Source of the DNA: Bacillus sp. FJAT-29790
GTDB taxonomy: Bacteria > Bacillota > Bacilli > Bacillales > Cytobacillaceae
NCBI RefSeq assembly: GCF_019039215.1
Contig: NZ_JAHNZZ010000001.1
Coordinates: 1,259,506 to 1,323,505 of the forward strand
Reading direction: 5' to 3'
Length of the DNA: 64,000 nt
The notes under the pieces were generated by a model. The model did no database searches. It was not told the DNA's origin and saw only the letters and a list, made by a program, of their open reading frames with translations. Of this stretch, positions 51,281-59,645 are shown one piece after another. Within the stretch, counting starts at the first letter, position 1, and each line of letters begins with the position of its first letter. The translations under genes and the position numbers were made by a program.

Positions 51281-52702
51281 TTAAAATTTTTCGTATTTAA
51301 ACGATCTTTCAAGGCGTTGGATGCTTTGACGCGGCACGTATTCACCATATCCTGCTTTTCCGACAATCCCGACTCCTTCTTCATCATAAATAAGGTTTCC
51401 GCGGATAATTGTTTGGACCGGCTTGCCTTTTAATTTCAATCCATGTAAAGGATTGTATTTTGCCATTGACTCCGTTTGTTGCTCATCAATTACATATTCT
51501 CTCTCAAGGTCGATAACAGTGAAATCTGCGTCACTGCCAATTTCCATTGAGCCTTTTTTTGGATAAATTCCGTAGTGGATGGCAGCATTTCGGCTAGTTA
51601 CTTCGACAAAACGGGATAGAGATAACCGGCCTTTATTTAGACCTTCACTTACAAGAATTGGAACCATTGTTTCAACACCCGGAATTCCAGGGAATGTGTT
51701 CCAGATTGTTGCTCCTTCATATTCCTTTTCAGTCGCAATTTCATATGGAGCATGGTCCGTTCCGACGAAATCAATGGTACCGTCAGCAAGAGCTTGCCAG
51801 TGTGCCTCATTGTCAGCCTTTCCACGTAATGGTGGTGCAATTTTTGCAAAAGATCCTCGTTCTGACATGGAATCTTGTGCGTTAAGGACGAGATAATGCG
51901 GGCATGTTTCAGCAGTAACTTTCACACCGCGTTTTTTCGCAGCTTTGACGAGCTCGACCCCTTCCTTCGTGCTCATATGTACTACATGAACACGCGCATC
52001 TGTTGCTTCGGCAAAGCTGATAATTAATTCAATCGCTACTTTTTCTGCGAGACTTGAGCGCGCTTCAGCCCATGCAGGTCCATCCAGTCGCCCTTCTTTT
52101 TCTAGCTTTTTAGAGTTAAATGTACAAATATCATAATTTTCCGCATGGACGCCAATTGGCAAACCTGTATTTGCTACGTTTTTAAAAATTTCGAGCATTT
52201 CGGCATCAGAAACCCGCGGGAATGTTGGTACGGAGGGTGTCATATAAACTTTAAATGCAACAACCCCTTCCTCTATCTGCGGATAAATATTGTCTATCCA
52301 GCCTTCACGTGCATCCTCCCCTGTCATTCCGCCCCAAAAACAATAATCGACATACGCTTGATCTCGAATGGGTGCGATTTTCTTATGAAAACTATCCCCA
52401 TCTCGAACAGAAGGCTTACTACAGCAAGGCATATCAATAATGGTCGTTAATCCGCCAGCAGCCGCTGATCGACTTCCCGTTGCAAATGTTTCTCGATGCG
52501 TAAATCCTGGATCCATAAAATGGGTGTGTGGGTCAATACAGCCTGGGACAACAAGTTTTCCCTCAACATCAATCACTTTTGCAGGGTTCAAAAAACTGAT
52601 ATCATTTGAATAACCGACAATTTTCCCATCGTTTACAAGAATATTTGTTAATACTTGACGATCCCCTTGAGGAATGTTTGCATTTTTCAAAATAAGATCC
52701 AT
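51281..52702 (-). CDS. cyclic amidohydrolase (hydantoinase/allantoinase/dihydroorotase family)
   Basis: 473 residues with all binuclear-metal ligands: H59 and H61 (DPHTHFMDPG), carbamylated K151 (VAFKVYMTPS), H186 (GVHAEN), H242 (HVVHMS) and D316 (GTDHAPYE). The family opens cyclic amides. Allantoinase is the default annotation, but no uricase or allantoate gene accompanies it, so opening of the xanthine pyrimidine ring is a strong alternative. GGGGGT precedes the ATG. It is the first enzyme gene after the permease. Confidence 0.88.
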   Translation of the reverse strand: MDLILKNANIPQGDRQVLTNILVNDGKIVGYSNDISFLNPAKVIDVEGKLVVPGCIDPHTHFMDPGFTHRETFATGSRSAAAGGLTTIIDMPCCSKPSVRDGDSFHKKIAPIRDQAYVDYCFWGGMTGEDAREGWIDNIYPQIEEGVVAFKVYMTPSVPTFPRVSDAEMLEIFKNVANTGLPIGVHAENYDICTFNSKKLEKEGRLDGPAWAEARSSLAEKVAIELIISFAEATDARVHVVHMSTKEGVELVKAAKKRGVKVTAETCPHYLVLNAQDSMSERGSFAKIAPPLRGKADNEAHWQALADGTIDFVGTDHAPYEIATEKEYEGATIWNTFPGIPGVETMVPILVSEGLNKGRLSLSRFVEVTSRNAAIHYGIYPKKGSMEIGSDADFTVIDLEREYVIDEQQTESMAKYNPLHGLKLKGKPVQTIIRGNLIYDEEGVGIVGKAGYGEYVPRQSIQRLERSFKYEKF

Positions 52703-52745
52703 AATAATACCCCCAACTATTTATATTTTCTGGTTTTTCCTAATG

Positions 52746-52814
52746 AAAAAACCCTGCGTCATACCCAGCAAATTCTTTTACCTAGAAATCTATGAAGCAT
52801 GAACGCAGGGTTTT
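52746..52814 (-). terminator. hairpin between the permease and amidohydrolase genes
   Basis: AAAACCCTGCGT (minus strand, 52814-52803) pairs with ACGCAGGGTTTT (52759-52748), extended by CAT/ATG with a bulge, over a loop of about 40 bases and followed by TTTTTT. It should reduce readthrough from the permease gene into the enzyme genes. Confidence 0.8.
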
Positions 52815-52835
52815 ACAGCCTCTCAAAAGAATTCT

Positions 52836-54164
52836 TTATAGCACATCTAAAGATTGATCACTTTTTAACTGATCAATCTGTCCACTATTACTACTATTTA
52901 GTTCTTTATAATTAAAGACCAAATTTAATAAAATTGCCGTTAAACTTCCTAAAACAATTCCATTTTCAGCTAGCAAACGAACACTAGTTGGCAAACTTTC
53001 ATAAATGGCTGGTACGACCGCGGATCCTAGCCCAATTCCTATTGAACATGCTACAATCAGTAGATTTTCATTTTTAGAGAAATCAACTGCAGACAGCATT
53101 CTTACGCCAGAAGCGATGACCATGCCGAACATCGGAATCATGGCACCACCTAGCACTGCCATAGGAATTATCGTTGTTAAGGCAGCGATCTTTGGTAAAA
53201 GACCAAGAATCATCAATATTACTCCTGCAGAAATAACAACATTCCGTGTCTTCACTTTGGTTAACGCGACAAGACCAACGTTTTGCGAGAAAGATGTATA
53301 AGGAAACGCATTAAAGATTCCTCCGATGACAACAGCAAGCCCCTCAGCTCGTAAACCCTTTTTAATGTCCTTTGATTCGAGCTTTCGTTCACACACATTC
53401 CCTAGAGCTAAAAACACACCTGTAGATTCGATCATGCTTACAATGGCAACTAGCGTCATCGTGAGAATCGCGGAAACATTAAAAGTTGGAAAACCAAAAT
53501 AAAATGGTTGAATCATATGAAACCACGAGGACCTAGAAACTTCTTCAAAACTTACAAGACCCATGAAATTTGCGATGATCGTTCCTGCAATGAGTGAAAG
53601 CAAGACGGATATTGCCCTCATATACCCTTTAAAATATCGATTCATCAATATGATTAATAAAAGAGTGAATGTGGCTAAAAATAAATTTTGCAAGCTTCCA
53701 AACCCTGGAGATCCAAATCCTCCAGCCGCATTATTCATTGCAACAGGAATTAAGGATACCCCGATAATTGCTACAACAGAACCTGTCACAACTGGCGGAA
53801 AAAAGCGCATAATTTTACTCATAAACTGCGATAAAATCATAACGATAATCCCCGAAGCGATAATCGCCCCATAGATTGCTGTAATCCCCTGTAATTGACC
53901 GATTGCGATCATTGGACCTACTGCTGTGAAGGTACATCCCAAAATGACCGGCAGCTTAATGCCAAAATGCTTTCCACCCACTACTTGTAATAGGGTTGCA
54001 ATCCCACAAGTAAATAAATCAATTGAAATTAAATAAGCTAATTGCTGTGCATTTAGGCCAATTGCCGGCCCGACGATCAGCGGTACAATTACAGCCCCTG
54101 CATACATAGCCAGTACATGCTGAAACCCCAAAGTCCCTACTTTCCATGGAGAGAGTTTTTCCAT
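52836..54164 (-). CDS. NCS2 family xanthine/urate permease (PucK/PbuX-like)
   Basis: 442 residues, about fourteen membrane segments. The NCS2 motif is SFSQNVGLVALTKVKTRNV, with the conserved QNxG in TM10 region, and FQHVLAMYAGAVIVPLIVG at TM1. Similarity is to the xanthine and urate permeases rather than to the adenine/guanine type at 60854. The ATG at 54164 follows AGGAGG. A leader hairpin (54247-54303) and a palindrome (54309-54329) lie upstream, so control by attenuation or a repressor is possible. Confidence 0.87.
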   Translation of the reverse strand: MEKLSPWKVGTLGFQHVLAMYAGAVIVPLIVGPAIGLNAQQLAYLISIDLFTCGIATLLQVVGGKHFGIKLPVILGCTFTAVGPMIAIGQLQGITAIYGAIIASGIIVMILSQFMSKIMRFFPPVVTGSVVAIIGVSLIPVAMNNAAGGFGSPGFGSLQNLFLATFTLLLIILMNRYFKGYMRAISVLLSLIAGTIIANFMGLVSFEEVSRSSWFHMIQPFYFGFPTFNVSAILTMTLVAIVSMIESTGVFLALGNVCERKLESKDIKKGLRAEGLAVVIGGIFNAFPYTSFSQNVGLVALTKVKTRNVVISAGVILMILGLLPKIAALTTIIPMAVLGGAMIPMFGMVIASGVRMLSAVDFSKNENLLIVACSIGIGLGSAVVPAIYESLPTSVRLLAENGIVLGSLTAILLNLVFNYKELNSSNSGQIDQLKSDQSLDVL

Positions 54165-54246
54165 AAGCAGCCTCCTAGGTTTTTCTTTATAAAGCACTTG
54201 GAATGAAAAACTTTTCACCTCCTTAATTGGGTATACAATCATATAT

Positions 54247-54303
54247 AAAAAACCGCAGTAATAGAATTCATCTTGTAAATCAGATGATCGATTACTGCGG
54301 TTT
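54247..54303 (-). terminator. leader hairpin (attenuator or displaced terminator) upstream of the permease
   Basis: On the minus strand AAACCGCAGTAAT (54303-54291) pairs with ATTACTGCGGTTT (54262-54250), with an inner CATC/GATG helix, followed by TTTTTTAT. It lies about 85 bases upstream of the permease ATG. It could attenuate the operon, or be the original terminator of the MpsC-like gene, moved away by the repeat at 54355. Confidence 0.65.
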
Positions 54304-54308
54304 CATAT

Positions 54309-54329
54309 AACTTTCGTATAACAAAAGTT
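54309..54329. promoter_or_regulatory. palindrome upstream of the permease leader
   Basis: AACTTTCG and CAAAAGTT flank TATAA, forming a dyad with one mismatch. This is a possible operator. It does not match the published PucR box that I remember. Confidence 0.3.
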
Positions 54330-54354
54330 AGCGTAACCGCTTTTATTATTGAAT

Positions 54355-54649
54355 TAGGCTATTTTCGCATATATTGTTGTTTTAGCCTTGTAAGTTTGCC
54401 CGTTGATTTCCGCTGCGGGTACTTGGTTTCCGCTGGAAGGGACGGGAGCCTCCTCGGCGTTACCGCCTGTGGGGTCTCCCGCTTCCCTCTATTCCCGCAG
54501 GACACTGAATTTACATCCTTGAATCTGCCCACGCACGAAGGAAATGCGATAGCATTTTCGAGGAGTCAAGCGCCCTCCGCTCCAATCAACTCAGATTATT
54601 AAATATAAATCATATTATAAAAACAACAAACTTTACGAAATCAGCCTTA
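54355..54649. repeat. MITE-like dispersed repeat, full-length copy
   Basis: About 295 bases bounded by imperfect inverted ends: left TAGGCTATTTTCGCATATAT then TGTTGTTTT, and right (reverse complement) TAAGGCTGATTTCGTAAAGT then TTGTTGTTTT. The core is GC-rich with nested dyads (CGGGAGCCTCCTCGGCG, GTGGGGTCTCCCGC). Related copies are at 33527-33725 and, in part, at 1-75. It encodes no credible protein. Confidence 0.8.
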
Positions 54650-54691
54650 AATTAAAGATAGTAATACACCCAGACTCGCATGTTTCGCCTA

Positions 54692-55042
54692 TCATTCATC
54701 GAAATAAATAATTGTGCAAGCCTCTTCAGTAATAGGATCATAGTCTCTTAAAATTGTTTTCACATTACGTTGAAGTGATTCTTCTATTCGCTTCTTGAAC
54801 ATTGATTTAAATTCAACAATTAATGCTGAATCAACCGAGAGTGTCAAGGTATGAAAGCTTTTGCTAAGCGTATTCAACGCTTGCACCCGCTTATGCGTTG
54901 CGAAAACAATCACAATGTCATCCAAAACCTCGATCCGCTGTTTTTTTACTCCTACGCCATTAATCTCTTGATTTACCCGATTATACAGCTGAGCGATGTT
55001 TTTCTTAAAGGTTGAATGGAAATTAGGTGAAATTGTAGACAT
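54692..55042 (-). CDS. MpsC family (DUF2294) protein
   Basis: 116 residues. The family pattern is clear: FKKNIAQLYNRVNQEINGVG, IVFATHKRVQALNTLSKSFH, and the C-terminal VKTILRDYDPITEEACTIIYFDE. The family is annotated as a Na-translocating system (MpsC) component but has no defined biochemistry. In Bacillus it is often found near molybdoenzyme genes, as here. AGGAGG-like bases precede the ATG. It diverges from the xanthine dehydrogenase operon. Confidence 0.75.
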   Translation of the reverse strand: MSTISPNFHSTFKKNIAQLYNRVNQEINGVGVKKQRIEVLDDIVIVFATHKRVQALNTLSKSFHTLTLSVDSALIVEFKSMFKKRIEESLQRNVKTILRDYDPITEEACTIIYFDE

Positions 55043-55285
55043 ATTTTCCTCCTGTTAATCACTATATTAGACAAAATAGATTTCTATGCCAAAATCCCTT
55101 TCAGAAATCTATGTATCGGAAAAATAGGGTACTATACTAAAAATCTATTCAACTTTTTATAAAAACATTCATGTGCGTGTGCTCTAAAGCCCAGTATGTT
55201 AATGTCGTTCGATCGACAATTAATTATTCACACGGAAAAAATACAGATCCAAGTAAATAAGGTTCGTATTCTAGGAGGTCCATTG

Positions 55286-55777
55286 ATGAAAAAATTTAAT
55301 TTACATGTAAATGGTTCACCCTTTTCTGTTTCATGCTCCCCAACGAAAACATTATTAGATGTATTGAGAGAAGACATGTCGCTGACAGCGAGCAAGGAGT
55401 GTTGCGGAAAGGGCGAATGTGGTTCTTGTTCCGTTCTTCTTAATGGGGAGGTTGTCTGCTCATGCCTCATCCTTATCGGGCAGGTAGAAAATCAGCAAAT
55501 AATAACATGTGAAGGCGTTGGCTTAACATCCAATATGGATGTGATACAGGAATCATTTGTCGCTGAAGGCGCCACCCAATGCGGGTATTGTACACCTGGA
55601 ATTATTGTTTCCGCAAAGGCATTCCTTAATAAGATCGATTATTTACCAACAGTTGTTGAAATTAAAACAGCTCTCGGCGGAAACCTATGCCGCTGTACCG
55701 GTTATACAAAAATTATTCAAGCCATTCAAACCGCCGCGAAAAAGCAGCTTCAGGAAAAAGGGACGATAAAGATCTAA
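55286..55777 (+). CDS. xanthine dehydrogenase-type iron-sulfur subunit (PucE/CoxS-like)
   Basis: 163 residues with two [2Fe-2S] clusters: plant-ferredoxin type (CCGKGECGSC...C at about 37-60) and the helical second cluster (QCGYCTPG...CRCTGY). It passes electrons from the Mo centre to FAD. The ATG at 55286 follows AGGAGG; an upstream ATG at 55196 has no site. It opens the operon and shares TAATG with the MobA-like gene. Confidence 0.93.
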   Translation: MKKFNLHVNGSPFSVSCSPTKTLLDVLREDMSLTASKECCGKGECGSCSVLLNGEVVCSCLILIGQVENQQIITCEGVGLTSNMDVIQESFVAEGATQCGYCTPGIIVSAKAFLNKIDYLPTVVEIKTALGGNLCRCTGYTKIIQAIQTAAKKQLQEKGTIKI

Positions 55778-56391
55778 TGGGAGCTACAGCCATTCTCCTT
55801 GCTGCAGGACAATCAACCCGAATGGGATGCTTAAAAGGGATGCTTCCATGGCACGAAAAAACATTATTCGAGCACCAATTGATAGCGTTGGAAAAATCAA
55901 CTCTCTCTGAAATCATCGTTGTACTTGGATACGAAGCCGAACGATTTCTAAAGATCGTAAATAATTATTCGGTAAAGGCCGTTTATAACAAAAACTATCA
56001 TATTGGAAAAGTTTCTTCTATTTTAACCGGTCTAAATGCAGTTGGAGATGTTTCAGAATCCATCCTAATCCTCGCAGTCGATCAACCTACGGAAACTGAA
56101 ATTATTAATAACCTTGTCGAAATACAAACAAACAGCAATTGCCCGATTGCAGTTCCAGTGTATGACGGAAAAAGGGGTCATCCCGTCGTATTTTCCAGGT
56201 CAATAATCAATGACCTCCTCGCTATTAAAGAGGAGACAAAAGGCCTTCGAACTATTTTTCAAAAGTATGAAAAGAAGGTTATCGAAGCTCCAATCAACAA
56301 TCCTTTGATTCGGCTTAATTTGAATACGATTGAAGATTATCAGAATGCTGTGAAAGAACATCTCTCTGCTAATCTTTCTTTTGACCAATGA
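55777..56391 (+). CDS. MobA-like NTP transferase (molybdenum cofactor cytidylyltransferase, PucB/MocA-like)
   Basis: 204 residues. ILLAAGQSTRMGCLKGMLPW is the nucleotidyltransferase signature (LAAGxSxRMG-x-x-K) and ILAVDQPT the metal-binding aspartate motif. It probably adds CMP to molybdopterin for the xanthine dehydrogenase, as MocA and the B. subtilis PucB are thought to do. The start ATG overlaps the TAA of the Fe-S gene by one base. Confidence 0.88.
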   Translation: MGATAILLAAGQSTRMGCLKGMLPWHEKTLFEHQLIALEKSTLSEIIVVLGYEAERFLKIVNNYSVKAVYNKNYHIGKVSSILTGLNAVGDVSESILILAVDQPTETEIINNLVEIQTNSNCPIAVPVYDGKRGHPVVFSRSIINDLLAIKEETKGLRTIFQKYEKKVIEAPINNPLIRLNLNTIEDYQNAVKEHLSANLSFDQ

Positions 56392-56476
56392 TAGCCTTTA
56401 CTCGAAGCAGTTATTTACGTTTCGGAAAGGGAAATCATGCTCAAAGAAAACCAAAATCTAGAAAGGCGGTTTGCAC

Positions 56477-57382
56477 ATGCTGGTCTCTGAAATTGACATT
56501 GTCTCCCCTACCTCTTTAAATGAGTGCCTTTCTATCATCTCAAAAAAAGGAACACAACATCGATTAATAGCAGGCGGCACAGATGCAGTTGTTAGAATGA
56601 AGGAAGGGAAATGGCGACCAGAAACTTGGATTAACATAAAGGGAATAAATGAATTACGCTATATTAAGGAAAAGGATGGCGCGATCCATATCGGCCCATT
56701 AACGACACATACCGACATGATCCACTCTCCTCTTCTGCAAAAAAAGGCGGATGTACTTGTGGAAGCAGCCCGAGAAGTTGGTGCCATTCAGATGCAAAAC
56801 ATGGGCACAATTGGCGGGAATATTGGCACAGCATCACCTGCTGGCGATACGATTCCTGCGTTATCTGTTCTTGGTGCGGCCATAGAACTTTGTTCAATTT
56901 CCACTAAACGCCTCGTACCAATCGAAGAATTCTTTTTAGGCCCGGGTAGAACTGTTTTAAAACAAAATGAAATGATTACGAATATTATTTTTCAGCCTCA
57001 GAACGAAAATGAAATAGGGATTTTTCAAAAACTAGGGCCACGAAAAGCTCAATCCATCTCGATTGTTAATGTAGCGATATCGTTAATAATGGGCAAAGAG
57101 CGGCAATGCCTAGGCGGAAAAATTGCCTTTGGTTCTGTTGCACCAACCATTATTCGGGCTAAAAAATGTGAGTCGATTCTCACGTTGAAACCGCTAACAG
57201 ATGAATTCATTCAGAACATCGCAAAAATTGCCTGGAAAGAAGTCATGCCAATTACGGATGTAAGAGCAACCGCGGAATATCGTAGAGATATGGCAAGCTC
57301 CCTACTTGAGCGTGGACTTTATCGGCTAATGAGGAGGTGGGAAACAGATGCATCAGTTAAATTGGGTCGGAAAAAGAGTTAG
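56477..57382 (+). CDS. xanthine dehydrogenase-type FAD subunit (PucC-like)
   Basis: 301 residues of the CO-dehydrogenase/xanthine-dehydrogenase FAD family. AGGTDAVVRMKEG (about 31-43) and MGTIGGNIGTASPAGDT (about 108-124) bind FAD, and a C-terminal CoxM-type domain follows. It hands electrons to NAD+ or another acceptor. The ATG at 56477 has AAAGGCGG seven bases upstream. Its end overlaps the Mo-subunit gene by 35 bases. Confidence 0.92.
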   Translation: MLVSEIDIVSPTSLNECLSIISKKGTQHRLIAGGTDAVVRMKEGKWRPETWINIKGINELRYIKEKDGAIHIGPLTTHTDMIHSPLLQKKADVLVEAAREVGAIQMQNMGTIGGNIGTASPAGDTIPALSVLGAAIELCSISTKRLVPIEEFFLGPGRTVLKQNEMITNIIFQPQNENEIGIFQKLGPRKAQSISIVNVAISLIMGKERQCLGGKIAFGSVAPTIIRAKKCESILTLKPLTDEFIQNIAKIAWKEVMPITDVRATAEYRRDMASSLLERGLYRLMRRWETDASVKLGRKKS

Positions 57383-59636
57383 GCGGATTGATGGACCGGA
57401 AAAAGTAACAGGTGAATTAAAATACATGACCGACTACCATTTTGACAATATGGTTTGGGGTAAGGTTCTTCGGGCTGAATATCCTCACGCCAAAATAAAA
57501 TCCATTGATACTGAAAAGGCGAAGCAACTTGCCGGGGTTGTCTGTGTTCTTACCGATAAAGATATCCCTGGATTTAATGGGTTTGGAATCGTTATTCCTG
57601 ATCAGCCCGTTCTATGCTCGAATGTCGTCCGATGTACTGGTGATGCGGTTGCTTTAGTTGCTGCGGAGACTGAAGAAATTGCCGAGTTGGCGCTGGAGTT
57701 AATCCATGTCGAATATGAGCTGCTTGAAGTTGTTTCAAATGCAGAACAAGCCATGACAGCCTCCGCACCGGACCTCCATCCAGACGGAAACATTCATAGT
57801 CACGTAATAATCAAGAATGGTGACATCGAAAAAGCGTTTGCGGAAGCGGATATCATCGTCGAAAATACATTTTACTCCCCTCGGCAAATGCATGCTTTTA
57901 TTGAAACAGAAGGCGGTTGGGGCGTCATGGATGAAGACGGATTCATCACCATTCGCTGTCCTGGCCAATACGCACATAGAGATCGGCTACAAATCGCTCG
58001 AGCCCTTGCATATAATCCTGAACGAATCAGAGTCATCTCCAGTCCAATTGGCGGTGCTTTTGGCGGAAAGGATGAAATTACCGTCCAAATTTACCTCGCC
58101 CTATTAGCGATGCACACAAATGGACGCCCTGTAAAAATCCACTTGAGCCGTGAAGAATCCGTTATTGCTGGTATAAAAAGGCATCCCTTCAAGGTGCAAA
58201 TGAAAACAGCTGCTAAAAAAGATGGCACTTTACTGGCAAATGAAGTGAGGGCTGTTGCTGATACGGGGGCATATGCCTCACTTGGCGGCGCCGTTATTGC
58301 TCTTGCAATTGAACATTCTTGCGGCCCATACAAAATTCCAAATGTAAATTTGGAAGGATTTTGTGTATATACGAATAATGGCATTGCTGGGGCTTTTAGA
58401 GGGTTTGGGGTCAATCAAGTATGTATGGGAATCGAAACCCATATGGACATGATTGCTGAAAAGCTTGGAATGGACCCTATTGAGATTCGGAAGAAAAATG
58501 TGTATCACCAAGGGGATGTCTCCAGCCTTGGACATGTCGTTAAGTCAAGTGTCGGTACATTCAAAACGCTGGAAGCCGCGGAAAATTGCGATCTCTGGAA
58601 GAATCGTAGGCAATACAAAGCTGAAGCCGGTGAACCCTGGAAAAAAAGAGGCGTAGCATTAGCAACATCCTTCCATGGAATCGGCATGGGAATCGGCTTG
58701 CCTGATTATGGGGCCGCATCAATTGAACTCCTTTCAGATGGACGATTTCTCGTTGCTGTCGGTTGTGAAGAAATTGGCGGAGGAAATAGCACTGCCTATG
58801 CACAAGTAGCAGCTGAAGTTCTTAACTGTGATATTAGCAATATTAAGGTGGTGCAAGGTGATACATTCCAAACGCTTGATGGCGGAACTGTAACTGCTTC
58901 CCGTTCCACTTACACCGGGGGAAGAGCCGTCGCAACCGCGGCACCGAATATGATCAAGTTGCTTACGAAAGCCGCCGCTGAAATCCTTCAAGTTCCTTTA
59001 ACAGAAGTCAAAGTGAACACAAATTACTTGTCGGCAAATGAAAAAATCTTAACCTATCAAGCAATATTCGATTATCTTTATCAACACCATCGAAAAACGA
59101 AAGTCGAAGGCCACTTCATCCTTCCGAAAGAAAAAGTTGAAATTGAAGGTTCTGGAGGCGCTCCCCATCATCTATATGGCTATTTAACCCATGTGGTTAT
59201 GGTCGAAGTTGATACATTAACAGGAGAAACAGATGTTCTTCGTGTCGTCTCCATCCCCGATGCTGGAAAGGTCATTAATCCTCAAGGACTGGAAGGGCAA
59301 GCAGAAGGCGGAGCCGTGATGGGCATCGGCTACACTCTTTATGAAGACGTGCTAATCGAAAATGGTTACCATAAAACACGAAATTTTACTGACTATATTA
59401 TTCCAACCATCAGAGAAACGCCGATCATCGAAACCATACCTATCGAAGAACCTGAAAAATCTGGGCCTTTTGGCGCTAAAGGAATTGGCGAAGTTGTGAT
59501 GATCCCAATCATCGCTGCCATTATGTCTGCCATTTATGATGCTACAGGCGCTAGGATCTATCATCTTCCGGCAACACCTGAAAGGGTTTTTAACGCATTA
59601 AAAACTTTAAAAAAGATTAAAAGTACAACTCGCTAG
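57348..59636 (+). CDS. xanthine dehydrogenase-type molybdopterin subunit (PucD-like)
   Basis: 762 residues, aldehyde-oxidase/xanthine-dehydrogenase Mo-binding fold. Key segments: VKRIDGPEKVTGELKY-like start, IGGAFGGKDEI, GAFRGFGVNQ, VGCEEIGGGNSTAYAQ, and FGAKGIGEVVMIP with the catalytic glutamate (GxGE). It hydroxylates hypoxanthine to xanthine, and xanthine to urate if that reaction is used. GAGGAGGTGG precedes the ATG. Confidence 0.93.
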   Translation: MHQLNWVGKRVRRIDGPEKVTGELKYMTDYHFDNMVWGKVLRAEYPHAKIKSIDTEKAKQLAGVVCVLTDKDIPGFNGFGIVIPDQPVLCSNVVRCTGDAVALVAAETEEIAELALELIHVEYELLEVVSNAEQAMTASAPDLHPDGNIHSHVIIKNGDIEKAFAEADIIVENTFYSPRQMHAFIETEGGWGVMDEDGFITIRCPGQYAHRDRLQIARALAYNPERIRVISSPIGGAFGGKDEITVQIYLALLAMHTNGRPVKIHLSREESVIAGIKRHPFKVQMKTAAKKDGTLLANEVRAVADTGAYASLGGAVIALAIEHSCGPYKIPNVNLEGFCVYTNNGIAGAFRGFGVNQVCMGIETHMDMIAEKLGMDPIEIRKKNVYHQGDVSSLGHVVKSSVGTFKTLEAAENCDLWKNRRQYKAEAGEPWKKRGVALATSFHGIGMGIGLPDYGAASIELLSDGRFLVAVGCEEIGGGNSTAYAQVAAEVLNCDISNIKVVQGDTFQTLDGGTVTASRSTYTGGRAVATAAPNMIKLLTKAAAEILQVPLTEVKVNTNYLSANEKILTYQAIFDYLYQHHRKTKVEGHFILPKEKVEIEGSGGAPHHLYGYLTHVVMVEVDTLTGETDVLRVVSIPDAGKVINPQGLEGQAEGGAVMGIGYTLYEDVLIENGYHKTRNFTDYIIPTIRETPIIETIPIEEPEKSGPFGAKGIGEVVMIPIIAAIMSAIYDATGARIYHLPATPERVFNALKTLKKIKSTTR

Positions 59637-59645
59637 GTGATGATT

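Noticed and set aside
39730-54164. Ethanolamine, propanediol or glycyl-radical type microcompartment
   Set aside because: No aldehyde dehydrogenase, alcohol dehydrogenase, phosphotransacylase, diol dehydratase or glycyl-radical enzyme gene is present.
54165-54330. Purine (guanine/xanthine) riboswitch upstream of the permease
   Set aside because: The region has a strong hairpin but lacks the conserved core of purine aptamers (no TATA...GGATATGG...GTTTCTACC pattern).
54396-54602. 68-residue ORF inside the second repeat copy
   Set aside because: Entirely within the MITE-like element; it has only a composition-driven resemblance to the ORF in the other copy.
55043-55285. Riboswitch or molybdenum-cofactor aptamer upstream of the xanthine dehydrogenase operon
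   Set aside because: No recognisable conserved RNA motif, and no clear terminator/antiterminator alternatives.
51281-59636. Classical aerobic urate/allantoin pathway
   Set aside because: Uricase, hydroxyisourate hydrolase, allantoate amidohydrolase and PucR-type regulator genes are all absent in the window, while UbiD/UbiX and an AdeC-like enzyme are present instead.
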